A DNA stretch of 64,000 nucleotides from Ruegeria arenilitoris. Lineage in GTDB: Bacteria > Pseudomonadota > Alphaproteobacteria > Rhodobacterales > Rhodobacteraceae. How positions within the stretch are numbered: position 1 is the stretch's first letter; the number at the start of each line of letters is the position of its first letter. This document shows, one piece after another, positions 45,215-55,114 of this stretch. The stretch is taken from assembly GCF_013035425.1 (NCBI RefSeq), contig NZ_WQHX01000004.1, positions 310,001-374,000 of the forward strand. Direction: 5' to 3'. The notes beneath the pieces are model-generated. The model made no database searches and was not told the DNA's origin. It saw only the letters and a program-made list of their open reading frames with translations. A program made the position numbers and the translations under genes.

Positions 45215-46741
45215 ATGCGTACCACTAGCCGCATACCGGGTTTGAACTCAGTAGGAGGCTGGGCGATTCCTGAACGGCTTAACATGTCCCGGCAATGTCT
45301 ATCGCATCCACGCGATAACGCGGCGATCATTTGTCTGACCGAAAGGGGACAAGAGGAATACACCTACGATCGACTGCACAAGATGACTGACGGCATCGTT
45401 CGAACACTTCTGCCAACGGTAAAAGCAGGTGATCGCGTCGGCGTGTTACTCGGCCAGTCCCCTTGGTGCGCAGCTGCGCATCTTGCGATCTGGAAGATCG
45501 GTGCCATCTCGGTACCATTATTCAAGCTGTTCAAACATGACGCTTTGGCGACGCGCGTCGGCGACGCAGGCGCGAGAATAGTGCTTACAGATGCAGTAGG
45601 GGCTGCTCTGCTGGGCAATCTGGCTGAATCTGTTTTGGTTGATCAGATCGCGCCTTCGGATGAAGACTTTCAGTTTGCAAACACAGGGCCCGAGGACCCT
45701 GCGGTATTGATATATACCTCTGGCACAACCGGTCGTCCCAAGGGCGCGTTACATGGGCACCGTGTACTGACGGGTCATCTGCCTGGTGTATCTATTAGCC
45801 ACAATCATTTGCGAGATGGCGATCGTCTTTGGACACCAGCTGACTGGGCATGGATCGGTGGGCTTTTCGACGTGCTGATGCCCGGGCTGGCACTTGGCAT
45901 TCCTGTGGTCGCAGCGAGGCTTGAGAAATTTACACCCGACGCCTGCGCCGATGTGATCGCCCGTGGCGATGTGCGGAACGTGTTCTTTCCTCCAACCGCA
46001 TTGCGGATGCTGAAGGCGGCGGATCAGGCGGTTCCGGGTCTGCGTTCTGTTGCATCGGGCGGGGAACCGCTTGGGGCAGAAATGCTGGCATGGGGCGAGC
46101 GGGCTTTCGGTTTAACCATTAATGAGTTCTACGGTCAGACCGAATGCAACATGGCTGTTTCTTCCTGCGCTGTTGATTTCCCTGTGCGTCCCGGGTGTAT
46201 CGGGAAACCGGTGCCGGGGCACGAGGTTGCGGTTTTAGACGCTGACGGCAACGCAACCGACGAAGAAGGTGACGTGGCAATCCGGCGCGGCTCGGCTTCG
46301 ATGATGTTGGAATACTGGAACCGTTCCGAGGCAACGGTCGAGAAATTTCGTGGTGACTGGCTGATCACCGGTGACCGTGGCGTTTGGGAGGGCGATTATC
46401 TTCGTTTCGTTGGTCGAGACGATGATGTGATTACCTCGTCCGGTTACCGGATTGGACCGGCCGAGATCGAGGATTGCCTGCTGACTCATCCTGCTGTGGC
46501 AACGGTGGGTGTGGTAGGCAAGCCCGATCCATTGCGAACCGAAATCGTGAAGGCGTATGTTGTTCTGAAACCCGGCGCGGAATCTTCCGCATCGGAACTA
46601 CAAGAATGGGTTAAAGATCGTTTGGCCCATTACTCTTATCCTCGCGAAGTAGCCTTTTTGAGTTCGTTGCCGATGACGGTAACGGGAAAGGTTATTCGAA
46701 AAGAACTCAGAATCTTGGCGGCAGAGGAACAGACCAAATGA
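45215..46741 (+). CDS. AMP-forming acyl-CoA synthetase
   Basis: This 508-aa ANL-superfamily ligase activates a carboxylic acid to its CoA ester through an acyl-adenylate. The P-loop-like motif YTSGTTGRPKGALHGH (about 168-183) and NEFYGQTECNM (about 302) hold ATP, and GDWLITGDRGVWEGDYLRFVGRDDDVITSSGYRIGPAEIE carries the hinge. The adenylation lysine is in PMTVTGKVIRKELR at the C-terminus. The build resembles medium- or branched-chain acyl-CoA synthetases. Within the cluster it would feed isovalerate or related acids to isovaleryl-CoA dehydrogenase. An internal Met at residue 24 is a possible alternative start. It overlaps the following small gene by four bases. Confidence 0.92.
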   Translation: MRTTSRIPGLNSVGGWAIPERLNMSRQCLSHPRDNAAIICLTERGQEEYTYDRLHKMTDGIVRTLLPTVKAGDRVGVLLGQSPWCAAAHLAIWKIGAISVPLFKLFKHDALATRVGDAGARIVLTDAVGAALLGNLAESVLVDQIAPSDEDFQFANTGPEDPAVLIYTSGTTGRPKGALHGHRVLTGHLPGVSISHNHLRDGDRLWTPADWAWIGGLFDVLMPGLALGIPVVAARLEKFTPDACADVIARGDVRNVFFPPTALRMLKAADQAVPGLRSVASGGEPLGAEMLAWGERAFGLTINEFYGQTECNMAVSSCAVDFPVRPGCIGKPVPGHEVAVLDADGNATDEEGDVAIRRGSASMMLEYWNRSEATVEKFRGDWLITGDRGVWEGDYLRFVGRDDDVITSSGYRIGPAEIEDCLLTHPAVATVGVVGKPDPLRTEIVKAYVVLKPGAESSASELQEWVKDRLAHYSYPREVAFLSSLPMTVTGKVIRKELRILAAEEQTK

Positions 46742-47202
46742 TACGATCAGCGATAATACTATCTTTATTGCCGACTGTTGTTTCTGCCCAACAAGCCTTT
46801 GTGGACAAAGGTTATGTTCAACAGTGTTCTTCTCAAGAATTGGTTGGAAACAGTTTGCCTGAATGCGTTGGGCAAGCTGCAAACTTATGTCAAACCGTTC
46901 CGGGACAAAGTACGACACTCGGAATAACTGAATGTATTCAAGAGGAAACGTTGATCTGGGACGCGTTTCTAAATGAGCAATACCAGCTTCGTAGAGCAGA
47001 GCTTGCACAGGAGAGCGCAGAATTGGCGAACGAGCTTCGTGAAGCACAACGGGCGTGGATCAGTTTTCGGGATGCCGAGTGTGGGTTGCAGTACAGCCTG
47101 TGGTCAGGTGGAACAATACGTTCAATCGTCTACGCCGGTTGTGTTTTGAATGAAACAGCCGAACGTGCGCTGGAACTCCGCGATTTGGGAAAGATGCAAT
47201 GA
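46738..47202 (+). CDS. Secreted DUF1311 / LprI-N domain protein
   Basis: This 154-aa protein has a Sec signal (about 1-18, [18 protein letters not shown]). The mature part carries the DUF1311 (LprI N-terminal) pattern: [63 protein letters not shown], and paired cysteines (QQCSS, PECVG, ANLCQT, ITECIQ, DAECG, AGCVL) consistent with a disulfide-rich periplasmic domain. Some family members inhibit lysozyme. It overlaps the synthetase upstream and mccB downstream by four bases each (ATGA), so a periplasmic protein is translated within the metabolic operon. A role in leucine breakdown is not apparent. Confidence 0.87.
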   Translation: MIRSAIILSLLPTVVSAQQAFVDKGYVQQCSSQELVGNSLPECVGQAANLCQTVPGQSTTLGITECIQEETLIWDAFLNEQYQLRRAELAQESAELANELREAQRAWISFRDAECGLQYSLWSGGTIRSIVYAGCVLNETAERALELRDLGKMQ

Positions 47203-48803
47203 AACTAACATCCAAAGCCGTACCAACATCAGCGGTCTTCCAAGCGAACCGTGCCGCCCATCTAGATGCGTTGAAGCAGATATCAGAGGCGGCTGAATCG
47301 GCCCGAATGGGCGGCGGCGAGAAGTCTCGCGCGCGCCATGAATCGCGGGGAAAAATATTGCCTCGTCGTCGGGTCGCCAACCTGTTGGATGCCGGATCCC
47401 CGTTCCTCGAAATAGGGGCCACTGCAGCGCATGGTATGTACGATGGTGCGGCACCCTGTGCGGGCGTCATCGCCGGTATTGGACGCGTAGAAGGGCGCGA
47501 CGTCATGGTGATCTGCAACGATGCAACAGTCAAAGGCGGTACCTACTATCCCCTGACCGTTAAAAAACACCTTCGCGCGCAAGAGATTGCAGAAGAAAAC
47601 CGTCTGCCGTGCATCTACCTCGTCGATTCTGGGGGCGCCAATCTACCCAATCAGGACGAGGTTTTTCCCGATCGCGATCACTTTGGCCGCATATTTTATA
47701 ATCAGGCAAGGATGAGCGCCAAAGGTATTGCTCAGATCGCTGTCGTGATGGGTTCATGTACTGCGGGCGGAGCCTATGTGCCAGCAATGTCGGATGTGAC
47801 GATCATTGTAAGAGAGCAGGGAACGATCTTTCTGGCCGGGCCACCTTTGGTGAAAGCCGCAACTGGCGAGGTCGTATCCGCCGAGGATTTGGGCGGCGGC
47901 GATGTTCACACCCGGTTATCCGGTGTAGCGGATTATTTGGCCGAAGACGACACGCATGCTCTGGCGCTGGCCCGCCGTGCAGTGTTGTCACTGAATTTGG
48001 GCGAAGGCAGCAAAACAAATTGGGCAAGTCCCGAGGACCCTGCATACGACCCCGAAGAAATTCTTGGCATAGTCCCCTCAGACTTGCGGACGCCTTATGA
48101 CATACGCGAAGTGATCGCGCGGCTTGTGGACGGGTCGCGTTTTGACGAGTTTAAACCACGGTTCGGTGAGACATTGGTAACCGGCTTTGCTCATGTCAAA
48201 GGTTGCCCAGTTGGAATTGTTGCCAACAACGGTGTTTTGTTTTCCGAGTCCGCTCAAAAGGGTGCCCACTTTGTCGAGCTTTGTTCGCAACGCAAAGTTC
48301 CCCTTGTGTTCCTGCAGAATATCACCGGTTTCATGGTTGGGCAAAAATATGAAAGCGAGGGTATTGCTCGGCATGGCGCCAAAATGGTGACCGCAGTGGC
48401 AACAACTGCAGTTCCCAAAATCACTATGCTTGTCGGCGGGTCGTTTGGCGCTGGCAACTACGGCATGGCCGGCCGCGCCTATCAGCCCAGATTTCTTTGG
48501 ACCTGGCCCAATTCGCGCATCTCAGTCATGGGCGGCGAGCAGGCTGCGGGTGTTTTGGCCACGGTCAAGCGAGATGGGATTGAAAGGCAAGGTGGGATCT
48601 GGTCCGAAGAAGAAGAAGCTGAATTCAAACGCCCCACTTTGGAAATGTTCGAGGAGCAGTCGCATCCATTGTACGCCTCCGCGCGTCTCTGGGATGACGG
48701 CATAATTGACCCGCGCAAAAGCCGCGATGTGCTGGCATTATCGCTGAGAGCAGCATTGAACGCGCCGATCGGGGAGACGCGCTTTGGCGTGTTCAGGATG
48801 TGA
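47199..48803 (+). CDS. mccB: Methylcrotonyl-CoA carboxylase, beta (carboxyltransferase) subunit
   Basis: This 534-aa carboxyltransferase moves CO2 from carboxybiotin on MccA to 3-methylcrotonyl-CoA. Domain signatures are [91 protein letters not shown] and [23 protein letters not shown]. The second domain reads [78 protein letters not shown]. Such residues distinguish MCC-beta from propionyl-CoA carboxylase. The 3' end overlaps a convergent methyltransferase gene by 66 bases. Confidence 0.96.
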   Translation: MKLTSKAVPTSAVFQANRAAHLDALKQISEAAESARMGGGEKSRARHESRGKILPRRRVANLLDAGSPFLEIGATAAHGMYDGAAPCAGVIAGIGRVEGRDVMVICNDATVKGGTYYPLTVKKHLRAQEIAEENRLPCIYLVDSGGANLPNQDEVFPDRDHFGRIFYNQARMSAKGIAQIAVVMGSCTAGGAYVPAMSDVTIIVREQGTIFLAGPPLVKAATGEVVSAEDLGGGDVHTRLSGVADYLAEDDTHALALARRAVLSLNLGEGSKTNWASPEDPAYDPEEILGIVPSDLRTPYDIREVIARLVDGSRFDEFKPRFGETLVTGFAHVKGCPVGIVANNGVLFSESAQKGAHFVELCSQRKVPLVFLQNITGFMVGQKYESEGIARHGAKMVTAVATTAVPKITMLVGGSFGAGNYGMAGRAYQPRFLWTWPNSRISVMGGEQAAGVLATVKRDGIERQGGIWSEEEEAEFKRPTLEMFEEQSHPLYASARLWDDGIIDPRKSRDVLALSLRAALNAPIGETRFGVFRM

Positions 48804-49538
48804 TTCATGACCATTTGTGATTGGTTTGAACCCCGCGAACCTAACGGCACTGCCACCGACAAAGAACTTTACTTTTATTTCAAGCCCCGCGGCTTGGAGC
48901 GCGTTCAACACGCTGGAACCTTTGCCAAAGTTTCGTGTGTAGGTGCCGATCATGGCAAAGTCCTGCGCGCCGTTCAAAAAATACCGTTCAACTTGCGGCA
49001 AAACGCTGTCCAAATAGATACGGTAAAGAGGTCGCAAATGCCATTCGACGGGATCTGTTGTTTCGATCAAAGAAAATGGCGCTCCCGGTTTGAGGATCCT
49101 TTCCAATTGCTGTGCAAAGGTCAGATGTTGCGAAGCGTTGAAAGTCTTAAGACCGAAAGTAGAGATTGCAAAATCGGCAGTCGCACTCGGCAGGTCAGTG
49201 GTCAACATATTTGCGCAGTGGTGAGAAATTCGGTCTTCCTTACTTTTGTGAAGGCGGTCTATCGCCTGTTTGTGCATACCAGAGCTTATATCTATGGCGG
49301 TGATTTTGCTGATTTTGGGAAATTTGCTGAACAAGTGCGGCCAGACCTCACCAGTTCCGGCCATAAGATCGACACCCGCTGCATTGGTCTCAGGAGGCAA
49401 TTCAAGTCCTTTTACACAGGCTTTGCGCCAAGCCCTTATCATCCCAAAAGACGCAATTGTGCTCCAGTTTCGGTAGGCACTGGAACAACGATCAAAGACG
49501 CCGGCTACGAAGTCGGGATCGTAAATGTTTTCGCTCAT
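48738..49538 (-). CDS. Class I SAM-dependent methyltransferase (UbiE-like)
   Basis: This 266-aa methyltransferase has motif [16 protein letters not shown] (about 54-68), a following [15 protein letters not shown] and a post-motif [15 protein letters not shown], which resembles the UbiE/Coq5 build. A SPFSLIET-like stretch reads [21 protein letters not shown]. The substrate is unknown. It lies antisense inside the MCC cluster, between mccB and mccA, with its start 46 bases from mccA. Its last 22 codons overlap the mccB 3' end, and that tail ([21 protein letters not shown]) looks unlike a methyltransferase C-terminus, as if an original stop was lost. Confidence 0.83.
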   Translation of the reverse strand: MSENIYDPDFVAGVFDRCSSAYRNWSTIASFGMIRAWRKACVKGLELPPETNAAGVDLMAGTGEVWPHLFSKFPKISKITAIDISSGMHKQAIDRLHKSKEDRISHHCANMLTTDLPSATADFAISTFGLKTFNASQHLTFAQQLERILKPGAPFSLIETTDPVEWHLRPLYRIYLDSVLPQVERYFLNGAQDFAMIGTYTRNFGKGSSVLNALQAAGLEIKVKFFVGGSAVRFAGFKPITNGHESHPEHAKARLPDRRVQCCSQR

Positions 49539-49584
49539 AAGTTGAAATTTGAAGCGGTGGGATTCGAATTACAAGGATTCGCTG

Positions 49585-51516
49585 ATGTTCAATAAAATCC
49601 TAATTGCCAACCGCGGGGAGATCGCGTGCCGGGTAATGCACACCGCGCAAAAAATGGGAGTCAGTTGTGTCGCTGTTTTTTCGGACGTCGACGCAAATGC
49701 CAAACATGTGCAAGTGGCAGACGAGGCCGTGCACATAGGCGGGCCAGCGCCGGCGGATAGTTACCTCAGAGGCGATGCGATTATACAAGCCGCCCTGGAT
49801 ACTGGTGCTCAGGCTATACACCCAGGATATGGGTTCCTTTCCGAAAACCCGGACTTTGTCGAGGCGGTTAAGCTTGCTGGGTTGACCTTTATTGGCCCAT
49901 CGGCCGATGCAATCCGCAAGATGGGCCTAAAGGACGCCGCTAAAGCTCTGATGGAGAAAACGGGTGTTCCTGTTGTACCGGGTTATCATGGTGACAATCA
50001 GGACCCTGAGCATTTGGCGGGTGCTGCCGAGGCGATTGGCTATCCGGTTTTGATAAAAGCCGTCGCTGGCGGAGGCGGAAAGGGCATGCGGCTGGTCGAG
50101 CAGCCCAAGGACTTTTCCGAGGCGCTCGAAAGTGCACGTGGTGAGGCTCTGACCGCCTTCGGTAACGACGCTGTGCTGGTCGAGAAGTTTGTAGCCAAGC
50201 CCCGGCATATCGAGGTTCAGGTTTTTGGCGACGGTAGCCATGCGGTTCACCTTTTCGAACGGGATTGCTCCCTTCAGCGGCGCCACCAGAAGGTGATAGA
50301 GGAAGCTCCGGCTCCCGGTATGACCGAAGAAATGCGAAGCGCCATGGGACAAGCTGGAGTTCGCGCTGCCGAAGCCATAGGATATAAAGGTGCCGGGACA
50401 GTCGAATTCATTGTCGATGCATCAGATGGCCTGCGTCCTGATCGGTTTTGGTTCATGGAGATGAACACACGCCTTCAGGTGGAACATCCTGTAACCGAAG
50501 CAATTACAGGGGTCGATTTGGTGGAGTGGCAACTGCGGGTGGCTTCAGGAGAGACTCTGCCCCTGCGCCAAGAAGACCTGTCAATCACTGGGCACGCCTT
50601 TGAAGCGCGTTTGTATGCCGAGGACGTGCCAAAGGGATTTCTACCCGCAACGGGAATGCTGACGCATCTAAAGTTTCCCGCAGATTGCAGAGCTGACAGC
50701 GGCGTTCGTGCCGGGGACGCAATCAGCCCTTGGTATGATCCGATGATCGCAAAAGTGATAGTTCACGGTCCGACACGCGGGGTGGCTTTGAAAATGCTGG
50801 ACCGCGTTTTGCAGGAAACAGAAGTTGCGGGGACAGTAACCAATCTTGCCTTTCTCGGCGCACTGGCGCGACATCAAGAATTTATTAAAGGTGACGTGGA
50901 CACCGGGTTAATAGGGCGTGATATCGAGTACCTGACCAGTCAAAGTCAGGGATCGGCAAAAATTGGAGTAGCCGCAGCTATGGCGGCGCTTCAACTGTTC
51001 GAACCAGGTGACGATGTCGGGTTTACACTGTGGTCGCCTTTGCGCCGTTCGGTTCAATTGGAACAAGACGGACAACAGATTGTGTTCGATGTTCAAGTCA
51101 AAGGACCGGATATTCAAGTCTGGAGCGTAAACGACGAAACGGTTGCAGCTGAACGCGTTGATGGCCGTTGGCGTCTGGAGGACACTCCGATGCCGAATGT
51201 GGCTGTTTCCGGATCAAAGATCACTGTCTTTTGTGACTACGGCCACAGTTTCGATGTCGTTGACCCGCTTGATCGGGACACTGCCGCCGCCGGTGATACC
51301 AACTTGATCGAAGCGCCGATGCCCGGTCTCGTAAAAGCCGTTTTTGTGGAGATGGGTCAAACAGTTAGCAAAGGCGATAGGCTGGTTATTCTAGAGGCTA
51401 TGAAAATGGAGCATGCTTTGCTCGCCGCGCGAGACGGCGTTGTTGCCGAAGTTTTGTCTTCCGCCGGTGCACAGGTAGAAGCGGGGGCGGCGCTTGTCCG
51501 TTTACAAGAGGAATGA
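49585..51516 (+). CDS. mccA: Methylcrotonyl-CoA carboxylase, alpha (biotin carboxylase/BCCP) subunit
   Basis: This biotin-carrying subunit has 643 aa from ATG 49585 after an AAGGA site. The biotin carboxylase core starts MFNKILIANRGEIACRV and includes ATP-grasp motifs AVAGGGGKGMRLV and FMEMNTRLQVEHPVTEAITGVDLVEWQLRVASGE. A linker domain from about 450 leads to the biotinyl domain, where Lys607 of EAMKMEH is the biotin site. Together with mccB it produces 3-methylglutaconyl-CoA. Pairing with mccB and hmgL makes MCC more likely than propionyl- or acetyl-CoA carboxylase. Confidence 0.96.
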   Translation: MFNKILIANRGEIACRVMHTAQKMGVSCVAVFSDVDANAKHVQVADEAVHIGGPAPADSYLRGDAIIQAALDTGAQAIHPGYGFLSENPDFVEAVKLAGLTFIGPSADAIRKMGLKDAAKALMEKTGVPVVPGYHGDNQDPEHLAGAAEAIGYPVLIKAVAGGGGKGMRLVEQPKDFSEALESARGEALTAFGNDAVLVEKFVAKPRHIEVQVFGDGSHAVHLFERDCSLQRRHQKVIEEAPAPGMTEEMRSAMGQAGVRAAEAIGYKGAGTVEFIVDASDGLRPDRFWFMEMNTRLQVEHPVTEAITGVDLVEWQLRVASGETLPLRQEDLSITGHAFEARLYAEDVPKGFLPATGMLTHLKFPADCRADSGVRAGDAISPWYDPMIAKVIVHGPTRGVALKMLDRVLQETEVAGTVTNLAFLGALARHQEFIKGDVDTGLIGRDIEYLTSQSQGSAKIGVAAAMAALQLFEPGDDVGFTLWSPLRRSVQLEQDGQQIVFDVQVKGPDIQVWSVNDETVAAERVDGRWRLEDTPMPNVAVSGSKITVFCDYGHSFDVVDPLDRDTAAAGDTNLIEAPMPGLVKAVFVEMGQTVSKGDRLVILEAMKMEHALLAARDGVVAEVLSSAGAQVEAGAALVRLQEE

Positions 51517-51557
51517 TCTGTTTCGAAAAGTTTGGCCGTAGTTCTGCTGCCGAGAAT

Positions 51558-51567
51558 TCTGATCAGA
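51558..51567. other. Short palindrome before hmgL
   Basis: TCTGATCAGA is a perfect 10-base palindrome 24 bases upstream of the hmgL ATG, within the 74-base gap after mccA. It may be chance or part of a promoter/operator. No other signal was recognised in this gap beyond the GAAAGAAAGG ribosome site. Confidence 0.25.
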
Positions 51568-51590
51568 TTTAATGAAAGAAAGGCTTAGCA

Positions 51591-52442
51591 ATGGCTGAAC
51601 CGGTCGAGATTTTTGAAGTTGGGCCGCGCGATGGACTTCAGAATGAAAAGCGCCAAATTCCGGTATCCGAGAAAGTGGCATTGGTCGATTGCCTTAGTCA
51701 GGCAGGATTTCACCGAATTGAAGTCGCTAGTTTTGTTTCACCAAAATGGGTGCCGCAAATGGCAGGAAGCGCAGAGGTTTTGGCAGGGATTACTCGCAAG
51801 GAAGGAGTGCGCTATGCAGCTCTGACACCAAACATGCGCGGGTACGAGGATGCATTGGCGGCTAATGCCGACGAGATCGCAGTGTTTGCCTCAGCGTCCG
51901 AAGGATTTTCCAAAGCGAACATCAATGCCACTATCGCGGAATCGATTGAAAGGTTCATTCCTATTCTCGAAGCCGCGCGACACATAGACTTGCCTGTGAG
52001 AGGCTATGTGTCCTGCGTTACGGATTGCCCTTATGACGGTAAAACACCGCCAGATAAAGTCGCAGAGGTCGCGGACCGTTTGTTTTCCCTGGGCTGTTAC
52101 GAGGTCTCATTAGGAGACACGATCGGACAGGGTACTCCGGATTCGGTGGCACAAATGCTGCTGGCCGTACGGGATCGTGTCCCAGTCACGCGGTTAGCCG
52201 GTCATTTTCATAACACCAATGGCAGGGCTATCGACAACATCGATGCTGCACTGACTTTGGGTGTGCGGGTCTTCGATGCTGCAGTCGGTGGTTTAGGCGG
52301 TTGCCCCTATGCGCCCGGGGCGGCAGGTAATGTCGCGACCGAGGAGGTGGCCGCGCATCTGCACAGGTTAGGGTATCAAACAGGGCTGGACGAAGCAGTT
52401 CTGGAAGAAGCAGCGCAAATGGCCCGTGCCATGCGCCAATGA
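51591..52442 (+). CDS. hmgL: Hydroxymethylglutaryl-CoA lyase
   Basis: HMG-CoA lyase splits HMG-CoA to acetyl-CoA and acetoacetate, the end of leucine breakdown. The 283-aa TIM-barrel enzyme shows FEVGPRDGLQNEKRQIPVSEKVALVDCLSQAGFHRIEVASFVSPKWVPQMA near the start, with the metal-binding Asp. The active-site signature GGLGGCPYAPGAAGNVATE with the catalytic Cys lies near residue 236. GHFHNTNGRAIDNI supplies metal-binding histidines. It is followed by the hydratase gene, whose ATG lies 13 bases beyond the hmgL stop. Confidence 0.96.
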   Translation: MAEPVEIFEVGPRDGLQNEKRQIPVSEKVALVDCLSQAGFHRIEVASFVSPKWVPQMAGSAEVLAGITRKEGVRYAALTPNMRGYEDALAANADEIAVFASASEGFSKANINATIAESIERFIPILEAARHIDLPVRGYVSCVTDCPYDGKTPPDKVAEVADRLFSLGCYEVSLGDTIGQGTPDSVAQMLLAVRDRVPVTRLAGHFHNTNGRAIDNIDAALTLGVRVFDAAVGGLGGCPYAPGAAGNVATEEVAAHLHRLGYQTGLDEAVLEEAAQMARAMRQ

Positions 52443-52455
52443 TGAAAGGGTTGGA

Positions 52456-53238
52456 ATGTACCACACAATTTCATTAGCGACCGACGACCGGGGCGTTGCG
52501 TCGCTGTCATTGAACCGCCCTGAAAAACATAATGCGATGTCGGCGCAAATGATTGCGGAATTGACTGATGCCGCGATCCAATTGGCGCAAGATCCCGCGG
52601 TCCGTGTGGTTGTTCTTGCAAGTACGGGCAAGAGTTTCTGTGCCGGCGGTGATCTAGGATGGATGCAGGAGCAAATGGCGGCAGATGCAAAAACCCGCTT
52701 TGCCGAAGCACGCAAACTGGCCGAGATGTTACAGAGCCTCAACGAACTGCCCAAACCTCTGATTGGCGCCCTGCAGGGAAATGCGTTTGGCGGAGGCGTA
52801 GGCTTGGCGGCGGTCTGCGACGTTGCTCTTGGTGCAGACAATTTGAAAATGGCCCTGACCGAAACCCGGCTGGGGCTTATACCTGCGACCATCGGCCCTT
52901 ATGTGATAGCGCGCATGGGCGAAGCGCGTGCAAGACGTGTCTTTATGTCGGCGCGATTGTTTGACGCCGCTGAGGCTGTTGACCTCGGTCTGCTATCCAA
53001 GGCTGTGCCATTTGACCACTTGGCAGACGCGGTCGAGGCCGAAGTGGAGCCGTATCTTGCCTGTGCGCCGGGTGCAGTAGCATCGGCCAAATCGTTGATC
53101 CGAACGCTGGGACCCAGAATCGACGATAAAGTGATCGATCAAACCATCAACGCGCTGGTTGAAAGGTGGGAAACTGACGAAGCCGGCGAAGGGATTGCCG
53201 CGTTTTTCGACCAACGGAAACCTAATTGGAATTGCTAG
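52456..53238 (+). CDS. liuC: Enoyl-CoA hydratase, probable methylglutaconyl-CoA hydratase
   Basis: This crotonase-fold enzyme has 260 aa from ATG 52456, with an AAAGGG site before it. Oxyanion-hole motifs are SFCAGGDLGWM (about 63-73) and GNAFGGGVGLAAVCDVALG (about 107-125). The Glu-bearing LTETRLGLIPATIGPYVIARMG holds the catalytic Glu. In the cluster it supplies the one missing step, hydration of 3-methylglutaconyl-CoA to HMG-CoA. The specificity is inferred from context, since crotonase paralogues are hard to separate by sequence. Confidence 0.9.
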   Translation: MYHTISLATDDRGVASLSLNRPEKHNAMSAQMIAELTDAAIQLAQDPAVRVVVLASTGKSFCAGGDLGWMQEQMAADAKTRFAEARKLAEMLQSLNELPKPLIGALQGNAFGGGVGLAAVCDVALGADNLKMALTETRLGLIPATIGPYVIARMGEARARRVFMSARLFDAAEAVDLGLLSKAVPFDHLADAVEAEVEPYLACAPGAVASAKSLIRTLGPRIDDKVIDQTINALVERWETDEAGEGIAAFFDQRKPNWNC

Positions 53239-53432
53239 GCTTAGCTAGTTCTTGCAACTTTTTAACTGTGCCTGCGAACCGTGTTAGATACGGGGTTGTT
53301 TGGGTTCGAGAATTCGTCCCCTGTGCGTTTGTGTTCGGTTGACCCTATCACCCCACACGGATAGAGAATGTCCAGTCAAACTGCCAATTGACGGCGCACC
53401 CATTCGAGGCCTGCGCGGGAAAGGAGCTATTC
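53239..53432 (+). promoter_or_regulatory. Upstream region of the nuo operon
   Basis: This 194-base gap precedes nuoA and should hold the complex I promoter. A possible pair is TTAACT (53262-53267) with TTAGAT (53284-53289), 16 bases apart; both are imperfect. The AAGGAG ribosome site of nuoA is at 53421-53426. No stem-loop terminator was seen after liuC, so read-through from the leucine cluster is possible. Confidence 0.4.
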
Positions 53433-53798
53433 GTGGAAGACCTGTTGCGGGAATACCTCCCGATTATGGTGTTTCTGGCCGTTGCTACAGGCTTGGGAAT
53501 CGTACTGATTCTTGCTGCCGTAGTGCTTGCCGTACGCAATCCCGACCCTGAAAAGGTCAGCGCATATGAATGTGGTTTCAATGCGTTCGACGATGCCCGG
53601 ATGAAGTTCGACGTCCGATTCTATCTGGTTTCGATTCTGTTCATCATCTTTGACCTTGAAATCGCATTTCTTTTCCCCTGGGCCGTAGGGTTCAAGGACA
53701 TCAGCGATGTTGGCTTCTGGTCCATGATGGTGTTTTTGGCCGTTCTGACCATTGGCTTTGCCTATGAATGGAAGAAAGGGGCGCTGGAATGGGAGTGA
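53433..53798 (+). CDS. nuoA: NADH-quinone oxidoreductase subunit A
   Basis: This small membrane subunit of complex I has 121 aa. The start is GTG at 53433, six bases after AAGGAG. The protein reads (M)[24 protein letters not shown], with three transmembrane helices at about 8-30, 63-85 and 92-113. The conserved loop [39 protein letters not shown] contains the Cys and acidic residues near the quinone chamber. The frame opens upstream at an ATG (53388), but that lacks a ribosome site. The nuoB start lies inside the last codons. Confidence 0.95.
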   Translation: MEDLLREYLPIMVFLAVATGLGIVLILAAVVLAVRNPDPEKVSAYECGFNAFDDARMKFDVRFYLVSILFIIFDLEIAFLFPWAVGFKDISDVGFWSMMVFLAVLTIGFAYEWKKGALEWE

Positions 53799-54322
53799 TG
53801 ACGGGTGCCAATACCGCTGGTGTTGACAAAGAAGTTGCGACCCAGACCCTGAACGCCGAGTTGCAGGATAAGGGATTTCTGCTGACGTCAACCGAAGACA
53901 TTATAAATTGGGCACGCACCGGTTCGCTGCACTGGATGACTTTCGGGCTGGCATGTTGCGCGGTCGAGATGATGCATACTTCGATGCCGCGTTACGATGC
54001 TGAAAGGTTTGGTATTGCGCCCCGCGCCTCGCCGCGGCAGTCCGATGTTATGATCGTTGCAGGAACGCTGACTAACAAAATGGCTCCGGCTCTGCGCAAG
54101 GTATATGATCAGATGCCCGAGCCGCGTTACGTGATCTCGATGGGATCTTGCGCGAATGGCGGTGGATATTATCACTACTCCTACTCAGTCGTTCGTGGTT
54201 GCGATCGCATCGTTCCGGTAGATATCTATGTTCCCGGATGTCCCCCGACTGCCGAGGCGTTGCTGTACGGTTTGATGCAGCTGCAACGCAAAATTCGCCG
54301 TACCGGCACCATAGTGCGCTGA
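53789..54322 (+). CDS. nuoB: NADH-quinone oxidoreductase subunit B
   Basis: NuoB holds the terminal 4Fe-4S cluster N2 next to the quinone site. The start at 53789 overlaps the nuoA end (177 aa); a second Met three codons on is the alternative. Cluster ligands are the Cys-Cys pair in [11 protein letters not shown], the Cys in [23 protein letters not shown] and the Cys in [20 protein letters not shown]-type region [15 protein letters not shown] is conserved. The length and N-terminal [29 protein letters not shown] match rhodobacteral NuoB. Confidence 0.97.
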   Translation: MGVMTGANTAGVDKEVATQTLNAELQDKGFLLTSTEDIINWARTGSLHWMTFGLACCAVEMMHTSMPRYDAERFGIAPRASPRQSDVMIVAGTLTNKMAPALRKVYDQMPEPRYVISMGSCANGGGYYHYSYSVVRGCDRIVPVDIYVPGCPPTAEALLYGLMQLQRKIRRTGTIVR

Positions 54323-54333
54323 GGAGAAAGTTG

Positions 54334-54936
54334 ATGAGCGAAGCACTCAACGAACTTGGCACGCATATAGAACTCAAGCGTCCCGATTGCGTTCTGTCCT
54401 GGGATGTTACCCATGGGGAGCTGAACATTGATGTCGCCCCGTCAAATCTGGTCGAGTTTGTCGAGCATTTGAAATCCGACCGTAACTGCCAGTTTTCAAC
54501 TCTAGTGGACATCACCGGGGTGGATTATCCCGAACGCGCCAAGCGGTTTGACGTTGTTTACCATTTTTTGTCGATGTACCGGAACCAACGCGTTCGGCTT
54601 CGGGTTTCGATCCGAGAGGAAGACATGGTGCCTTCGATTACCGAAGTTCACCCATCGGCCAATTGGTTCGAGCGCGAAGTTTTTGACATGTTCGGCATTC
54701 TGTTTTCAGGGCATCCGGACTTGCGCCGTATTCTGACCGATTATGGTTTTCGCGGATATCCGCTGCGCAAGGATTTTCCGACCACCGGCTATACAGAAGT
54801 ACGATATGACGAGGCGCAAAAGCGTGTCGTATACGAACCTGTTTCTCTTGTGCAGGAATACCGTCAATTCGATTTCATGTCCCCATGGGAGGGTGCGAAC
54901 TACATTCTTCCGGGAGACGAGAAGCAGGAGTCGTAA
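54334..54936 (+). CDS. nuoC: NADH-quinone oxidoreductase subunit C
   Basis: This hydrophilic connecting subunit has 200 aa from ATG 54334, preceded by GAGGAGAAAG. The family motif [45 protein letters not shown] spans about 108-152. It is separate from NuoD here, unlike the fused NuoCD of E. coli. Two very small genes lie between it and nuoD. Confidence 0.96.
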   Translation: MSEALNELGTHIELKRPDCVLSWDVTHGELNIDVAPSNLVEFVEHLKSDRNCQFSTLVDITGVDYPERAKRFDVVYHFLSMYRNQRVRLRVSIREEDMVPSITEVHPSANWFEREVFDMFGILFSGHPDLRRILTDYGFRGYPLRKDFPTTGYTEVRYDEAQKRVVYEPVSLVQEYRQFDFMSPWEGANYILPGDEKQES

Positions 54937-54939
54937 ATT

Positions 54940-55113
54940 ATGGAGTTTCTGATCTGGCTGGTCATAACCGTGGCAACGATTATCCCGATGATAAAGTTGT
55001 TGCCGCATTTCGGAATCCAGAAATTCTGGGTGGTGGTTTGTGTCGTCCCGATTGGAACCTTGGTCCTGCTTTGGGTGATGGCCATGAAGCTGCAAGAAAT
55101 GGAGCGTCGCTGA
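54940..55113 (+). CDS. Small two-helix membrane protein inside nuo operon, 57 aa
   Basis: This gene is too short for usual ORF thresholds but well placed. ATG 54940 is three bases after the nuoC stop, with GCAGGAG upstream, and its stop is followed one base later by the next start. The protein begins MEFLIWLVITVATIIPMIKLLPHF and ends MAMKLQEMERR. Two hydrophobic segments lie at about 2-20 and 29-48, joined by a short loop (PHFGIQKFW). Codon use is like its neighbours. I know no function; nuo operons of Rhodobacter and Paracoccus are known to carry unassigned reading frames in such places. Confidence 0.8.
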   Translation: MEFLIWLVITVATIIPMIKLLPHFGIQKFWVVVCVVPIGTLVLLWVMAMKLQEMERR

Positions 55114-55114
55114 G

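Noticed and set aside
44482..45228. A 248-codon plus-strand frame opposite the OmpW-like gene
   Set aside because: The minus frame has a signal peptide, OmpW motifs and a terminal Phe; the plus frame has none of these.
48807..49595. A 262-codon plus-strand frame opposite the methyltransferase
   Set aside because: The minus frame carries the SAM motif [12 protein letters not shown]; the plus frame is Cys- and Arg-rich without a family.
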